From Colletotrichum lupini (taxonomy: Eukaryota; Ascomycota; Sordariomycetes; Glomerellales; Glomerellaceae): DNA of 64,000 nucleotides. Shown here one piece after another: positions 41,666-52,827 of the stretch. Numbering within the stretch: position 1 is the first letter of the stretch; the number at the start of each line of letters is the position of its first letter. The translations under genes were made by a program, and so were the position numbers. Location: assembly GCF_023278565.1 (NCBI RefSeq), contig NC_064678.1:5456001-5520000 (forward strand), written 5' to 3'. Under the pieces are notes generated by a model, which ran no database searches, was not told where the DNA came from, and saw only the letters and a program-made list of their open reading frames with translations.

Positions 41666-43183
41666 ATGAAGTTCACCACTATCGCTACGTCTCCGCTGTT
41701 GCTTGGCTCAGCTTCACTCGTCACCGCAGTGTCTCCTTCTGTACCACTGGATCAGGCTATTCCCCGAGGCATCTCCAGCATCAACCTTCAAGGCACCGAC
41801 GTCGATCAGAAGAACGATGGTCGTCTTTGTTTCACCCTTGGTACTTTCGACTCTCATTTCGGCGAGTTTGATGTATCTCTGGTCGATGAGTCTGTCGACG
41901 GGCATCTAGCCAATGGCTTCTGCTACAATCATGCTACCAAAGTCGTCCAAGACAGCCAAGGGAATGATTGTGTCTTCGACGATACAGTCAGCAACCTCCG
42001 TTGCTCTGCCGAATCTCCTAAGACCAAATTTGACCTGACCATTCGCCAACCACCAGCCGTCGATTACTCCAAGACATCGGTACGCCCTGAAATGACGCCG
42101 TGTACCTCTCTGTTGAGAGCCGTATGCTTGGAAAAGGTGAAGGCCCAGTGCGCTTGGTGCTCTCATCACACTACGGATCCTGAGTGTCACAAAGCTACCT
42201 TCTGTCCATGGCGTTTGAGTCCCAAATACGGCCTCTCCAGCTCGCCCTCGCCCTCTTCCACTCCGGTATACGACGGAAGCCGGTGCACAGGAGGCAAGCC
42301 TTTCCTCCCTGCTTGGCACCAGTATTTGAGATGGTGTCGAGATCACCCCGAGTCGATCAGATGCCCCTATCTGCCGTGGACTTTGAATCCAAAGACAATT
42401 CATTCAGACAACGCATTCAACGATGCCATCGGCTTCATCTGGTGTAATCTCCTTGGTCGGTGTCAACATTCCGATATCTCCGCAATAACGCCACCAAAGA
42501 CCGTCCAAGTAATTCAAAACGCCCTGGAACACGTCTGCACGAGGTATCCGCCCACGTGTCCCTTCATCCCTCCTGTCATGGAGGTCGTCTTATCTTCGAT
42601 GGAAGTCATTGCCGACGTCTCAAGGCTAGCCACAGCTTTCTTCACCGGCCATGGTCTTGAGGACTACAGTCGCCCAGCCTTGCCAAAATCTCCCGAGACC
42701 AGCCACGGCGCTCCCGCTCGCATAGGGCATTCAGACAGTCAAGGGAGTCTTAGTGTTGTCGACAATGCCCTCCGTTCAGCTACTCTGGAGTTCATCTGCG
42801 AGGAGCTCTGCAGCCCCTTGTGCGATCACATTCCCTCAGTTATGAGAATCGTTGATTCAATATTGAAGGGCAATGCGGACCTACAGGAACTTACCAATGC
42901 ATTCCAGTATTACGTTGCCAGAATCACCCCAGCTGATGTCCAGACCCTGACAGAAGGAGCTGAGGATATCTACGACATCTTCGTCGCCACGCCTTCAAAA
43001 CTGGAGGATCTGATTGACGCTGTCAAAACCGACTTGGAAACGCTCGGCCTTGACGGCACTTGGAGACTGCTCCGAGCTGGTCTATCCATTTACTTCCGTC
43101 TCTCCCCGTCGGACGAACACAATCTACTTCGAACACTTGGAGACATCATTACCCGTTTTGATGCATCCGGTGCTTCGAGCTAG
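41666..43183 (+). CDS. Secreted Cys-rich protein of unknown function, 505 aa
   Basis: Single exon. I chose the ATG at 41666 because it directly gives a signal peptide (MKFTTIATSPLLLGSASLVTA); the ATG-like start 30 bp upstream would mask it. The mature N-terminal part (about 40-130) is a small Cys-containing domain (DGRLCFTLGTFDSHFGEFDV ... GFCYNHATK ... DCVFDD ... LRCS) resembling stand-alone small secreted fungal proteins. A second Cys-rich part (about 140-300) contains CAWCSHHTTDPECHK and WCRDHP. The C-terminal about 200 residues are helical and Cys-poor. This looks like a fusion of a small secreted-protein domain to a longer chain. The role is unknown; an effector-like function is speculation. 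Confidence 0.8.
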   Translation: MKFTTIATSPLLLGSASLVTAVSPSVPLDQAIPRGISSINLQGTDVDQKNDGRLCFTLGTFDSHFGEFDVSLVDESVDGHLANGFCYNHATKVVQDSQGNDCVFDDTVSNLRCSAESPKTKFDLTIRQPPAVDYSKTSVRPEMTPCTSLLRAVCLEKVKAQCAWCSHHTTDPECHKATFCPWRLSPKYGLSSSPSPSSTPVYDGSRCTGGKPFLPAWHQYLRWCRDHPESIRCPYLPWTLNPKTIHSDNAFNDAIGFIWCNLLGRCQHSDISAITPPKTVQVIQNALEHVCTRYPPTCPFIPPVMEVVLSSMEVIADVSRLATAFFTGHGLEDYSRPALPKSPETSHGAPARIGHSDSQGSLSVVDNALRSATLEFICEELCSPLCDHIPSVMRIVDSILKGNADLQELTNAFQYYVARITPADVQTLTEGAEDIYDIFVATPSKLEDLIDAVKTDLETLGLDGTWRLLRAGLSIYFRLSPSDEHNLLRTLGDIITRFDASGASS

Positions 43184-43583
43184 ACCACAGTAACTTGATG
43201 TGAAGGGTATCCAAGGGTTTGCTGGAGTTTGACGATGCGATCAATGGACAAGAGAGCGATTAGTGCACGCACTGCACAAACCACAATGTTGCATCGGTTG
43301 GCGGAAGTCTCTGTGATCCAGGGTACATTGATCACGAGCGACCGGTTGAAGAACTACACGCGAATGGTGACTTTGGGGATGAGCAGTATAGCTAGCTACC
43401 TAAGTCAATTGATAAGAGCATCGCTTACGCCCAACATGAATGAATGCACCTCAAATGCAATTGTGACACGACCAAACCTCCGACCGGTAGCAAACATTAT
43501 AGCACTATAGGTTGACACATTGGATCGTAGACTAGTAATCGGATGGCTGGGCCAACGCCTGGTCGCCTTGCCTGTTCGATGAA
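43184..43583. other. Intergenic between convergent genes
   Basis: 400 bp between the stop at 43183 (plus) and the methyltransferase stop at 43584 (minus). It should contain both 3' ends. A 93-codon frame at 43229-43510 has no family features. Confidence 0.5.
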
Positions 43584-44562
43584 TCACTTGGTAAAAGTTC
43601 CGAAAATGTGTGGTACTACTTGAAACCATGTCTCATCATGGGGTTGGCGAATGTCAATATTTGTCCATGGCCCTGCAGATCTCAGGTTGTTACCAGTGTT
43701 GCGGCACAGCTGGCAGCCGTTCAAAGCCCGCGGCCAAACCAGATTGACGATACCTAACATAATTAGCATCGATGTCGACCCGTTCAGTCGCGCTCCTTGT
43801 GGTTGACTTACGCTGATAGAGGCGGATGGGGCGGCTCTGCATCACCTCGACATGTTCGTACAAATACCACCTGCCCCCTTTCTTGAGATAGGAGTAGAGC
43901 TCGGCAATGTTCTTCTCGGGCTCGGGGATGCTGCAGAGGCAGAGAATGGAAACAATGCAGTCGACGCTTCCCTTTTCAATCTTGCCGTTCCACGCCGTGG
44001 GGTCGGAGAGAGACTCGATGCCGGTGGGGACGATCTCGTAGGTGCCCTCGAGCCCGGCGGCCTGGACATTCTTCCTTAGTGCGGGGTGCGCCTCGGTATT
44101 GGGCTCGATGCCGTAGACTCTCGTCACGCCCTCCGCGACGCGCCTCCTGACGCCGCCGCGCGCCATACCAGCCGCTGCGTCGGCAGCCTTCTTCTTCTCG
44201 TCGCCGTCGCGGCCCTTGGCGAAGATGTCCACCCACATCCCGGACCCGGGCCCGATCTCCAGCACGACACCGCTGACGGGCGGGTGGACGGGCTCCTCTA
44301 CGACCTTGCCGTCCGTGACGCGGCCCTCGAGGAGGGCGACCATCATGTCCGACCTGCCCACGCGGATGTTGGGGCCGAGCCAGGCCCAAAAGGCGGAGAA
44401 CCAGGCGTCTTGGACGCGGGACGGGGTCGTAAGGGCTGCGTAGTCGCCTTCGCGGAAGAGGCGGAGGATGGTGGGGGGGAGGTAGGAGAAGGCGTTTAGG
44501 AGGAACATCCAGGGGCCTACGAGGGCCCAGAAGATTGCGGTTGCTTCTGCTAGGGAAGACAT
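43584..44562 (-). CDS. SAM-dependent methyltransferase with N-terminal membrane segment, 306 aa
   Basis: Two exons, 43812-44562 and 43584-43753, with an intron at 43754-43811 (GTAAGT donor, GCTAAT branch, TTAG acceptor); the joint restores RLYQRIVNLVWP. Motif I of class I methyltransferases is clear: VVLEIGPGSGMW (residues about 99-110). It is followed by VYGIEPNTEAHPALRKN (motif II acidic region), DCIVSILCLCSIPEPEKNI (motif IV region) and LKKGGRWYLYEHV (post-motif). Residues about 8-33 form a hydrophobic stretch that may anchor it to a membrane. The C-terminal exon is WQ/H-rich (GCQLCRNTGNNL...FGTF). The family resembles ubiquinone/phospholipid methyltransferase-like fungal proteins of unknown substrate. 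Confidence 0.87.
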
Positions 44563-46302
44563 GACTTTGACCCCTCGATCCGGAGAGAGAGTGTGGGTGA
44601 GAGAGAATGAGGAGTGCCTATGGTATGTTAGAAATGGAAAGTGAGAGGGGGCATGAGCTCAGGGGCTCAGGGGGAGCTTACAGACTGAACAACAGGTTAT
44701 ATACACAGTTAGAGAAACGAAATATCCGAGGGGCCTGGAAAGTGGTGTGTCCCGGCGAGGGCTGGCCGGTTTATAAGTGGGAGCTTCGCGCAAGGAACGG
44801 CCGAAATGCCGGGGGACTTAGAAAAGAGGTATTACAGATAGTGAAGTGGGTATATGCATCTATCAACTACAGTGACAAGCTGCGATGCCATTATCGTACA
44901 TAGCAACCCCACCAACCCCACCATGCTCCCCTCGGCGTCTAAATCTAGACAGCTTCCTTTGACAGCTTTCTCTCTCTGCTTCTCTCTGTGTCTTCCTTTT
45001 TTTCTCCTTCTCTTCTTGTTTCATGTCTCATCTGTACATTCATTGCGTCTCCGAGTCTTTCTTGTCTTGCGCTCACACGACTGCAATAGCGCCTTCAACA
45101 GCGCTTCATATCCTCCGAACGTTACCAACCGTCTTCGCTCCCTCGGCTGGTCCTGTTGGTTCCTTATCTACGTCTCGCGAAATGCTGACATCGTGCCTGA
45201 CAGCCCTGGTCTTCCAACGTCATGCAAGCTAGGGGGTCCCGTTCACGACGATTGGCCAGTTTGCGTTCATCTCGCATCCCACGCTGTCATGGAGCGCTGC
45301 GTCTGCTGGCGGCTGCTCGAACTCGTCCGCGTTGACGAGGTGCCGTTCCCAATGGAGACAAGTCTCTCGGGCAGCTCCATCGGGCTTCGAAGATACCGAT
45401 CCATCTGAGGCGCTGGCGCCGTGTAATAGGCACCGGCTCTACACACACACACCAACCCACCGAACCGTCAGCATTCATAATCCTGCGACCACACTGATCA
45501 GAGCCAGAGAGGCAAAGAGGCAAAAGCTTACCCGCCATTTGAGGTGGTGGTACCGGACGGTGCGGATCGTTGAGACATCGTAGGGAAGAAAAGGGGTAAG
45601 ATACTATTGGTGTTTGGTTTGATTGATTTCTTGCAGGTTGCAATGCACGACTACAGTTGTACGAGGATGAATGTTCGCGATAGTATCTACGAGATGCCTC
45701 AGATCGCAGCACGGAACAGCTTCAATACATATAGGGAACCTGAGGATGCCATTTCAACCGTCGACCTGCACGGTTGGCCAGCAGCAAGTTCTGCTCAATT
45801 GAGGAAATCGCAAAGGCACGGATGCGCTGTTTAGCCTACGGTTGGCCTCAGTGAGGCTTTCCAGATCTCTCATGAATCTCAGTTGATAAATCGTGGGGAA
45901 GGGGAAAGAACACCTCGCGCATCATCTGCGCGACGCTGCGCAATCCTTCAGTCTCGCATACTACCATCTTTGAGTCGTGTCCAAAGGAGCGAAAGGATAT
46001 TTTCGGTCACCATGATCGTCATCATTGGCTACACCTGCATACGATTGCCTAGATTTTGGTGCGGATCGTCGACCCCCCCTGGCATGGCACAGCCTGCATA
46101 CTTGAACAACAGCGCAAATGCGCCCTTTCGAATTGTCGCTGTGGCTTTAGTTCGAGGGCATTTCAGAACCTGCTCTCCCCCTCCTTTCTCCCTCTCTCAT
46201 TCTTCTCGTTGTTTCTGACGCCTTTTTTCCACATTTTTCTGCTTCGCAATTGCGGATTTCCCATCGGTACTTGCAATTTTTGACATTTCCTTTCTGGGCA
46301 GC
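44563..46302. other. Intergenic (1.7 kb), no gene recognised; probable long leader of the next gene
   Basis: Pyrimidine-rich runs (about 44940-45020 and 46190-46240) are typical of fungal promoters and 5' leaders. Overlapping frames on both strands (e.g. 44854-45408, 45287-45712) show no family features. No tRNA or repeat was recognised. Confidence 0.5.
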
Positions 46303-48918
46303 ATGGGACATAAGACAATTGCAAGCAGCCGTATGACCAGGCTTGATGCAACACAAGTACACGATGGTGTTGCATCATCGAGGCCATCTGCTGTCGCATC
46401 AGCAAGGGTCGATGAGGCCTCCAGAGACCTTGCATATCAATTCCTCCACATGAATCGCTCATCCCGCCGCGCATCCATCGTCAACCACAACACCGAAGTT
46501 TCCGAGATGCCTTCACCTTGTGCAGTCTCCTTTGAGCGTCCGCTTTCTTGGACCTTCGACACTCCGCTGCAATCTGGAGACCGGCGTCACTCGTCCTTTG
46601 AATCGGAAAACATGCCTAGCCTGGCATATCGTGTCAAACCACAACAACCACAGCCACATAACCCGAGGAAACACCAGAGGGGAAGCCCGTCAGTTGACAG
46701 CTTGGAAGAGCGGCCGGGTTCGACAGAGGAGAGACACTGCAAGAGGATCTCGGGTGATTCCGGCTATGGGTCGGATACGCGGCGACGAAGTCGTGACGGG
46801 AGCGGAGACTCTTCTGAGTATCAGGACGTGAGGACCAGAGACGTCAAGATCTATCAGCGACCGGGGTCCAACATCCTCATACGCCGATGCCCATCACCTC
46901 AGTCAGACAGCGACGGGACCTTGGGTGTGCCGCGACGACGCAAGAGACATCTACGTAGACATAGCGCCGTTGTCGTTACTCATTCACCTGATGATCCGAC
47001 TCCTGCACCGAAAGAGATTAGACTTCCAACGCAGAAGACGAAAATATGCGAGGCACTATCGAAGCAAGGCGAAAGAGTGGCGATCAGCAGGGAAAGTCTG
47101 GACGCAGAGACGCATATATATGGCAGTGATCTCTCCGTTTCCGTCAAAGGCCTGCGACGAATGAAGGGAACCACGGCTCTGCGCGACCCAGTTGGTAGCC
47201 CACGACCCCCAACATCGAGTATCAGGGTCATGAGAGCGCCTAGCATCACCTCAACGGACATTCCGCCTGTTCCCGAGGATAATGCTCCAAAACAACAGCC
47301 TTCGCTCATCGGATCACCATCCATCCGGAGAAGTTCTACGTTTGGAGATGACCTCACTCGGAGGGCTATGAATCGCTTATCCCTTTTCGAGGACGCAGAT
47401 GGCCACCCCGTCTCCTTTACAGACCCACGCGCCGCTAGGCCGAGCCTACATCTCGACACTTCAATTGAACCTCGCGCACAGCTTGAACGGCCCCTTCAGC
47501 CCACCTCTCTTAAATTGGCGCGACCTGTCTCCGGACCGCCCAACCTCCCTCTCAACTGGCACGCAAACCTGACACCTCGGCCATCCTTCCTTGCCGTCGA
47601 GGAGCAGTCCGACTCTGCCAACGATAGTGGAGATGAATCATCCATCGAGTCGAGCGTCTTCTCAGTCCCGGACTCCCCTGTGGAGCCGTGTCAACTGAAT
47701 CGGGATGATCCATTAGCATCGCACATGGACGTCATTGTCGGCAACATCTTCCAACGCTACCAAGAATGGAACGTCCGCGAAAGGGGTGGACAAGGCCGAC
47801 GAGCCTCGGGCCAACGCGTCAACACCAACACGCCCGACTCCGGTCGTTCGTCGAGGAAACGCTCGCACTCCGACGACCTACCCGACCAGGACGCCTCAGA
47901 TGGCGGGGACTCGAACGTGATACCGGGATTCAAGAAGCCAAAAGTCCCAGCGAACCCATCGAAGTTGATGTTTGCGTGCCCCTTTTGGAAGAATGACCCC
48001 GATAACCACCGCCAATGCTATAAGAAAGTTCTCAGCCAGATAAAGTATGTCAAAAGCCACCTCTACCGGTTCCACGCCGCGCCCATCACTTGCCCCTGCT
48101 GCGGCGCCGCCTTCCAGGACGAGGAAACGCGAGACCAGCACGCGCGTGCACGACGCTGTGAGGTAGTTAGCGAGGGGTACATTACCAGCCACGAGGGCCT
48201 CTCCCAGGGTCGAATGCGACAGGTCTCGAAGCGCGCGAACCCAAGCCACAGCCCGGAAGAGCAATGGTTCACTATCTGGGATATTGTATTCCCTTCAAAG
48301 CCGCGGCCGTCGTCGCCGTATATCGATGGAGTGCTGTCGGAGGACCTCTGCAGCTTACGAGAGTTCCAGACCAGTATTGGGACGGATATGATGCTGGATT
48401 ACCTAGCCTCGCGAGACCCTGACTTCGAAAACGACGAAAGGAGGGCCGCCATGTACGACCGCGTTGCATTCAACCAGCTCCAGGAAAGGATTTACGAGGC
48501 ATGGATGGCGCGTCGCGGTCTCCGACAGATCCACGATGCCAACATCTCCACGACGCCGCCGCGCACAGAGTCCGATGAAGCAAGTCGTGCCTCCCCAGCC
48601 AATGGGGTTTCCTCTTCCAGGCGCGAAGACGATCCGGCACAACAGCAGCGGATGCAGACACAGACGCCGCCGCAGCTGCTACAGCAGCATCAAAGTTCAC
48701 AGGAGGAGACGACGGCGATGATCCAGCCTACGCCCGTGCCGCCGGATGTGGCTGTGCAGTTTACGGGCCAGGATTTTGGGGAGGCTGATTTCAGTCGCGA
48801 TGATATGTATTATGACACGCATACGCAGGCGTTGTTTGCTGATTTGAATGGCTTGTTGCCTGGTGCTGGCCGGTCGGAATTTGACCAGGGTGGGTTTGGA
48901 CCGCCATATGTAAGGTAA
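46303..48918 (+). CDS. Large C2H2-type zinc finger domain protein, 871 aa
   Basis: Single exon. Residues 1 to about 540 are Ser/Pro/Arg-rich and look disordered, with basic patches (RRRKRHLRRHSAVVV, RKRSHSDD) that could act as nuclear localisation signals. Residues about 557-625 are a compact zinc-finger-like block: FACPFWKNDPDN..., then HLYRFHAAPITCPCCGAAFQDEETRDQHARARRCEV, the arrangement of a fungal C2H2-related family in which a broken finger (FACPF.K..P) precedes a CPxCG finger. The C-terminus is Gln- and acid-rich (QQQRMQTQTPPQLLQQH), a possible activation region. Probably a nuclear regulator; targets unknown. It is convergent with atg5. Confidence 0.85.
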   Translation: MGHKTIASSRMTRLDATQVHDGVASSRPSAVASARVDEASRDLAYQFLHMNRSSRRASIVNHNTEVSEMPSPCAVSFERPLSWTFDTPLQSGDRRHSSFESENMPSLAYRVKPQQPQPHNPRKHQRGSPSVDSLEERPGSTEERHCKRISGDSGYGSDTRRRSRDGSGDSSEYQDVRTRDVKIYQRPGSNILIRRCPSPQSDSDGTLGVPRRRKRHLRRHSAVVVTHSPDDPTPAPKEIRLPTQKTKICEALSKQGERVAISRESLDAETHIYGSDLSVSVKGLRRMKGTTALRDPVGSPRPPTSSIRVMRAPSITSTDIPPVPEDNAPKQQPSLIGSPSIRRSSTFGDDLTRRAMNRLSLFEDADGHPVSFTDPRAARPSLHLDTSIEPRAQLERPLQPTSLKLARPVSGPPNLPLNWHANLTPRPSFLAVEEQSDSANDSGDESSIESSVFSVPDSPVEPCQLNRDDPLASHMDVIVGNIFQRYQEWNVRERGGQGRRASGQRVNTNTPDSGRSSRKRSHSDDLPDQDASDGGDSNVIPGFKKPKVPANPSKLMFACPFWKNDPDNHRQCYKKVLSQIKYVKSHLYRFHAAPITCPCCGAAFQDEETRDQHARARRCEVVSEGYITSHEGLSQGRMRQVSKRANPSHSPEEQWFTIWDIVFPSKPRPSSPYIDGVLSEDLCSLREFQTSIGTDMMLDYLASRDPDFENDERRAAMYDRVAFNQLQERIYEAWMARRGLRQIHDANISTTPPRTESDEASRASPANGVSSSRREDDPAQQQRMQTQTPPQLLQQHQSSQEETTAMIQPTPVPPDVAVQFTGQDFGEADFSRDDMYYDTHTQALFADLNGLLPGAGRSEFDQGGFGPPYVR

Positions 48919-49383
48919 GGTGGACGGCTGAGTAGATTTGATTTTTGATGTTTCGTGCTTCCGGCCGGCTCGGTTTGTTCTATGCTGTGACCTTGTCGCA
49001 AACCTGATCTACGAGAATTTTATAGAATAGCTCTCTTGATTACCACTACTATATTTAACAACGAAGGATAAGATCTCAGAACGGAGTGAGTATTCCACTG
49101 CTGGCTGCTAATATTCCCCAATGACTCGTATATCAAGCACTATCACGGGAAAATTAGGAAACAAGAGGGTTTATAGCAAACATGTATCGGGAAACCAACC
49201 CTCATAACCTGTGACGCGGAAAATGCTGCATTTAATTGCGAACTCCAATGAACTCCAATACCCTAGCCTAATCCTTAGGACGCCCTCCATGCTACGTGCT
49301 ATCCATAGACCCTCCACACAACCATCTCCCATTTCCTAAATCCCCCCCCCCCCCCCCACCCACTCCCTCTCACTCGTTTCTTC
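48919..49383. other. Intergenic between convergent genes; 16-C tract
   Basis: 465 bp holding the 3' ends of the C2H2 protein and atg5. A run of 16 C lies at 49342-49357, 26 bp beyond the atg5 stop. Confidence 0.5.
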
Positions 49384-50702
49384 TCACAGCAACACGACAG
49401 CCAAACAAAGCCAACCATCCGGATACGCCGCCTCGCGCATCAAATCCTCCAACGGCGCCGAAAACGGCACGGGCGAGCCGTGCAGCACGACGTTGGCGAG
49501 GACGGGGTCCCGGCTGGAGGGGAATAAGCTGGGCAGGTGGGCCTGCAGCGCGCGGCCTAGGGTCTGGCGGGTGCGGGTGCCGGGGATGACGGGGGGGACG
49601 AGGGTTTGGAGGACTTTGAAGGCGCCTGCTCCGGGGGTGTCTCCTGCTTGTGCTGGTGTCAGTGGTGGTGATGTCGCTGGAGGGACCTGTTGTGAGGAGG
49701 TTGGTGGTGGTGATGTGGTATCGGTGTTGGCGACGGTCTTGCTGCCGGTCCCGGGCGGGGGCGAGGACGGGATGTAGACGCGCAGGGGCACGTTGCGAAG
49801 GGGGGTGGGGGCGTTGAGGAGGAGGGCGTTTATTTTTGCAAAGGAGGCGTAGTCGTTGTCTTGGACTGCGTTCCAGAGGGACGAGGTGTCTGCTTTGGAG
49901 AGGGACATTATGCGTTTTGCGTTGCCGTAGCGGACGAAATCAGCCTGTTTTTGGGGGGTAAATTAGAGTGTATTAGGGGCATTTTTGAGTCAGGTGAGGC
50001 AAGGTTAAGAACTGGGATTTGGATAAGAAAGTCTGGAGCGTTCTTTGTTCGATGTGGGTGTGTGTTCCAGTGTGAGGTGATGACGGAGGAGAATGTGGAA
50101 AGTGGAAAGATGGAGGGGCAGGTGATGATGTGTTTGTCTCGTGGCGTTGTGTAAAAGCAAAAAAACAGCTTTGGGATGAGAGACATATGTTCAGGTAGCG
50201 TGGAATGGGCATGTAGCCGAGAAGATGGGTAAATTTGATTCTCAATGTATAGGATGAGACAAGGGAGCGACAGTGAAGACATGACGGGAAGGGGGCGGGG
50301 GTTCGAGAAACAGAGACAATGAAAGAGGTTGATGAAAGACACTGAAAAGAGGTTGGAGAAAGAGACAAGACATGTCTCTTTCGTAACTCTACTCACCTCT
50401 TTGACGCAGTTGAGAAAGGTGTCGCCGATATCCCAGCTATCGCCATCGCTGACGGTCAGGCGCCACGGTAACGTCGGCTGGTAGAGGTCGACGAGGAGGC
50501 CGAGGGGTAGGTTGCGGAGGAGGAGGTCCTCGTGGTGGAAGGCGGAGACGGGGTGGCGGAAGAAGGCGGAGCAGCGGGGGACGAGGAGGGCTAGGTAGGA
50601 GAAGCGCGGCAGGGAGGTGACGAGCGGGGTGTTTGGGGCGGAGGGGTGGATTATGTGGAGGGGGATCTGGGCGGACCAGAGGGTTTGGGGGATGGATGAC
50701 AT
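49384..50702 (-). CDS. atg5: Autophagy protein Atg5, 288 aa
   Basis: Two exons, 50397-50702 and 49384-49944. The N-terminus MSSIPQTLWSAQIPLHIIHP and the segment LPRFSYLALLVPRCSAFF are typical of fungal Atg5, as are LLVDLYQPTLPWRLTV, WDIGDTFLNCVKE|ADFVRYGNAKRIMSLSK, LWNAVQDNDYASF and the end LEDLMREAAYPDGWLCLAVVLL. Atg5 is joined to Atg12 by an isopeptide bond to a central Lys (here probably in FVRYGNAKRIMSLSK). The conjugate, with Atg16, promotes Atg8 lipidation on autophagic membranes. The intron is 452 bp (49945-50396), about eight times the length of others here, and stays open in the exon-1 frame, so an unspliced reading would give a false 264-residue protein. A Pro/Ser-rich loop (about 170-200) is inserted before the last ubiquitin-like domain. 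Confidence 0.95.
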
Positions 50703-52303
50703 TGTTGTAGATGGGGGAGATTGTGGTGGGAGTGAGGTTGGGATGAAGGGTTTAGGCGTCTCGGTGGTGTAGTGAGATGAGAGGCGGATGAGAGACGGGT
50801 CAAGGAGTCATCGTAGGTGGTTGTGTTTGATGCTGGATCGGGTCTTCTATGCGGCCGGTGACGAGCTTGTAGGTACACAATGTGTTTGTAGGCCCGAGGA
50901 AGCACGACGGGAGTCCGGCGCGGAGGCTCTAAGGAGTGACGTTACAGATTGTCCGGCGTTGAACAAGTGACGGTCGGGACGGAGGCGGAGGTGGGGCACC
51001 TTGTCCGTCAGGAAGGCACCAGAGCCCGGCCGAAACAAAGCCCCGCCATCCGATGATTACCTAAGCTACGGAGTACCAAGGTACGAACAGCAGCAGCACC
51101 GCATTGCCTCTTTGAGTTACCCGGGCCATCCCTGGAGCTCCCACAGAGCTCACCCTGCACACCTCCAGCTCCCAGCTCGCACACCATCGGCATTATTTCG
51201 TCCTGCCTTGGCTGACTGTGTTGTGTAACCCTCCGGTAAGGCCCCAGACTCCCAGTACGGCGTACGGATAGCAGGACGTGGTCGGGGGATTTTCTCTGCC
51301 TGACAGCGGCTCCTTCCATGTCCACAGGGAACGTCCCTCCTTGGAGTCCATGCCTTCCGGGCGGCACTAGGGGGCGCTGAGGCGCTGAGCTGAGAAGATC
51401 CTACCGCAACTGCACCTCACTTCTTTTCATTTGGATGTGGTTTCAACCTCAACAACTACGCGCATTTCTGTTGGTCATGCTTTTCCAGCATCAGAACCGA
51501 GACATACTCATCCATGGTTGACTTGAGGCAACTAAAACACCATGGTGGACGGTGCCATCACGGCGAGATGTTGACCACCATGAAGCCCGCGGCAAAACTT
51601 TTGAAGCATGTCCGGCGAGGCGAGCCAGACATCACATCGCATATCAGGCATCACCATCTCGCTCTTATTGCGCGTACTTCGCACACTCCGTACACTCCGC
51701 ACACGCCGTCCGCCCGCGAGCGTCGAATCGCCTCGAAGAATCCGTCTTTGAGCCTTGTTGCCTGCGGATCTTTCCATGAGAACGGATACGGGATAGAGGT
51801 CCAGCCTTCCAAGATTACTGTACGATCCAGCCATGATTCGTCGTCCGCCTCAAGCGCGTGCGGCGCGCCGAAAGGAGTCGGCATGCAAAAAATCCTGGAA
51901 AATCACTTCAGCGGCACGTCGTGGTCGGTCGAGACTCGATGGTTGCACATGACCCGGCCGATCATCCTCGCTTCGCGTCGACCGCCGAATCGTCGTCGCT
52001 TACGGAGTACATGCGTCTCGTCATTTTCGTATGGATACCTACACCCATCGCTATTTTCAACACGCTGCTTGGCCAATTTTGCCCGCCTTGTCCAATGTCT
52101 GCCGTCTTACGGATACTGCTGTCCCGTATCCACTGGTTCCCAAACCGGCTACCGACGAGCAGGGACATAGGACCTATCCAAGGACCAAAGCTATCTCTCG
52201 GGGAGCTGTCTTCTGGTTTTTTCTGCTCACTGAGTCGTCAATAATTTGAATCGCCGACCACTATTCGCACTACTTTTCGTCCACTACCACGCTATGGGAT
52301 ATA
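50703..52303. other. Intergenic (1.6 kb), no gene recognised
   Basis: The part next to 50703 is the atg5 promoter/leader, A/C-rich on the minus strand. The remaining frames (e.g. 51514-52170, 51008-51367 minus) have no domain features and overlap each other. Composition is normal up to the TA duplication at 52302. Confidence 0.5.
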
Positions 52304-52604
52304 CAGTGGGGTGCCGAAAGTTCGTGTGCAGCGCACAGTATCCCGCAAAAGTACTACTTTTCAACAGCGAATAAAAACTTAAATATAACAAGAAAAAGAA
52401 ATCAAAAATTACTATATAACTAATTAGCTATTATATTAGTATATATTTAAGTTATATTATATTTTATTTAATTATAAAAGCGTTAAAAAAATCTTTTTAA
52501 AAATAGTTTCTAAGAGATTTTTATTATAGTGGACTATAGGGCCTTTTAAGTACGAATAGTACTGTGCTTCTTAGTAAATTCCTTTTTATTTTATACTCTA
52601 CTTT

Positions 52605-52827
52605 TATTACGGCAGTGGGCATTAGGGCCCTATAGGCCCTATAGCTCAGCTTTAGGCTACGAGGCTAAGCTCTTAGTAATTATATAACGAGCTAAACCGC
52701 TAGGCCTAAAGGGCTAGCCCGCTAGCTTCTACTTACTATTCTATTTTTTTCTTCTTTATATTAAGTCTTTAGTTAATTAAGTTGATATAATAGCGTTCTA
52801 ACCTACCTTAAGTTCCTTTTTATAATA
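52605..52827 (+). repeat. 5' LTR of the gypsy element
   Basis: 223 bp, beginning TATTACGGCAG (RIP-altered TGTTAC) and ending ATAATA. It contains GGGCCCTATAGGCCC. It differs from the 3' LTR by transitions. Confidence 0.9.

Noticed and set aside
49908..50702. 264-residue continuous frame as a complete gene
   Set aside because: It is atg5 exon 1 read through the intron; the residues after KE lose all similarity to Atg5.
51514..52170. 218-codon frame
   Set aside because: Overlaps frames on both strands, no domain, signal or coding bias; composition effect.
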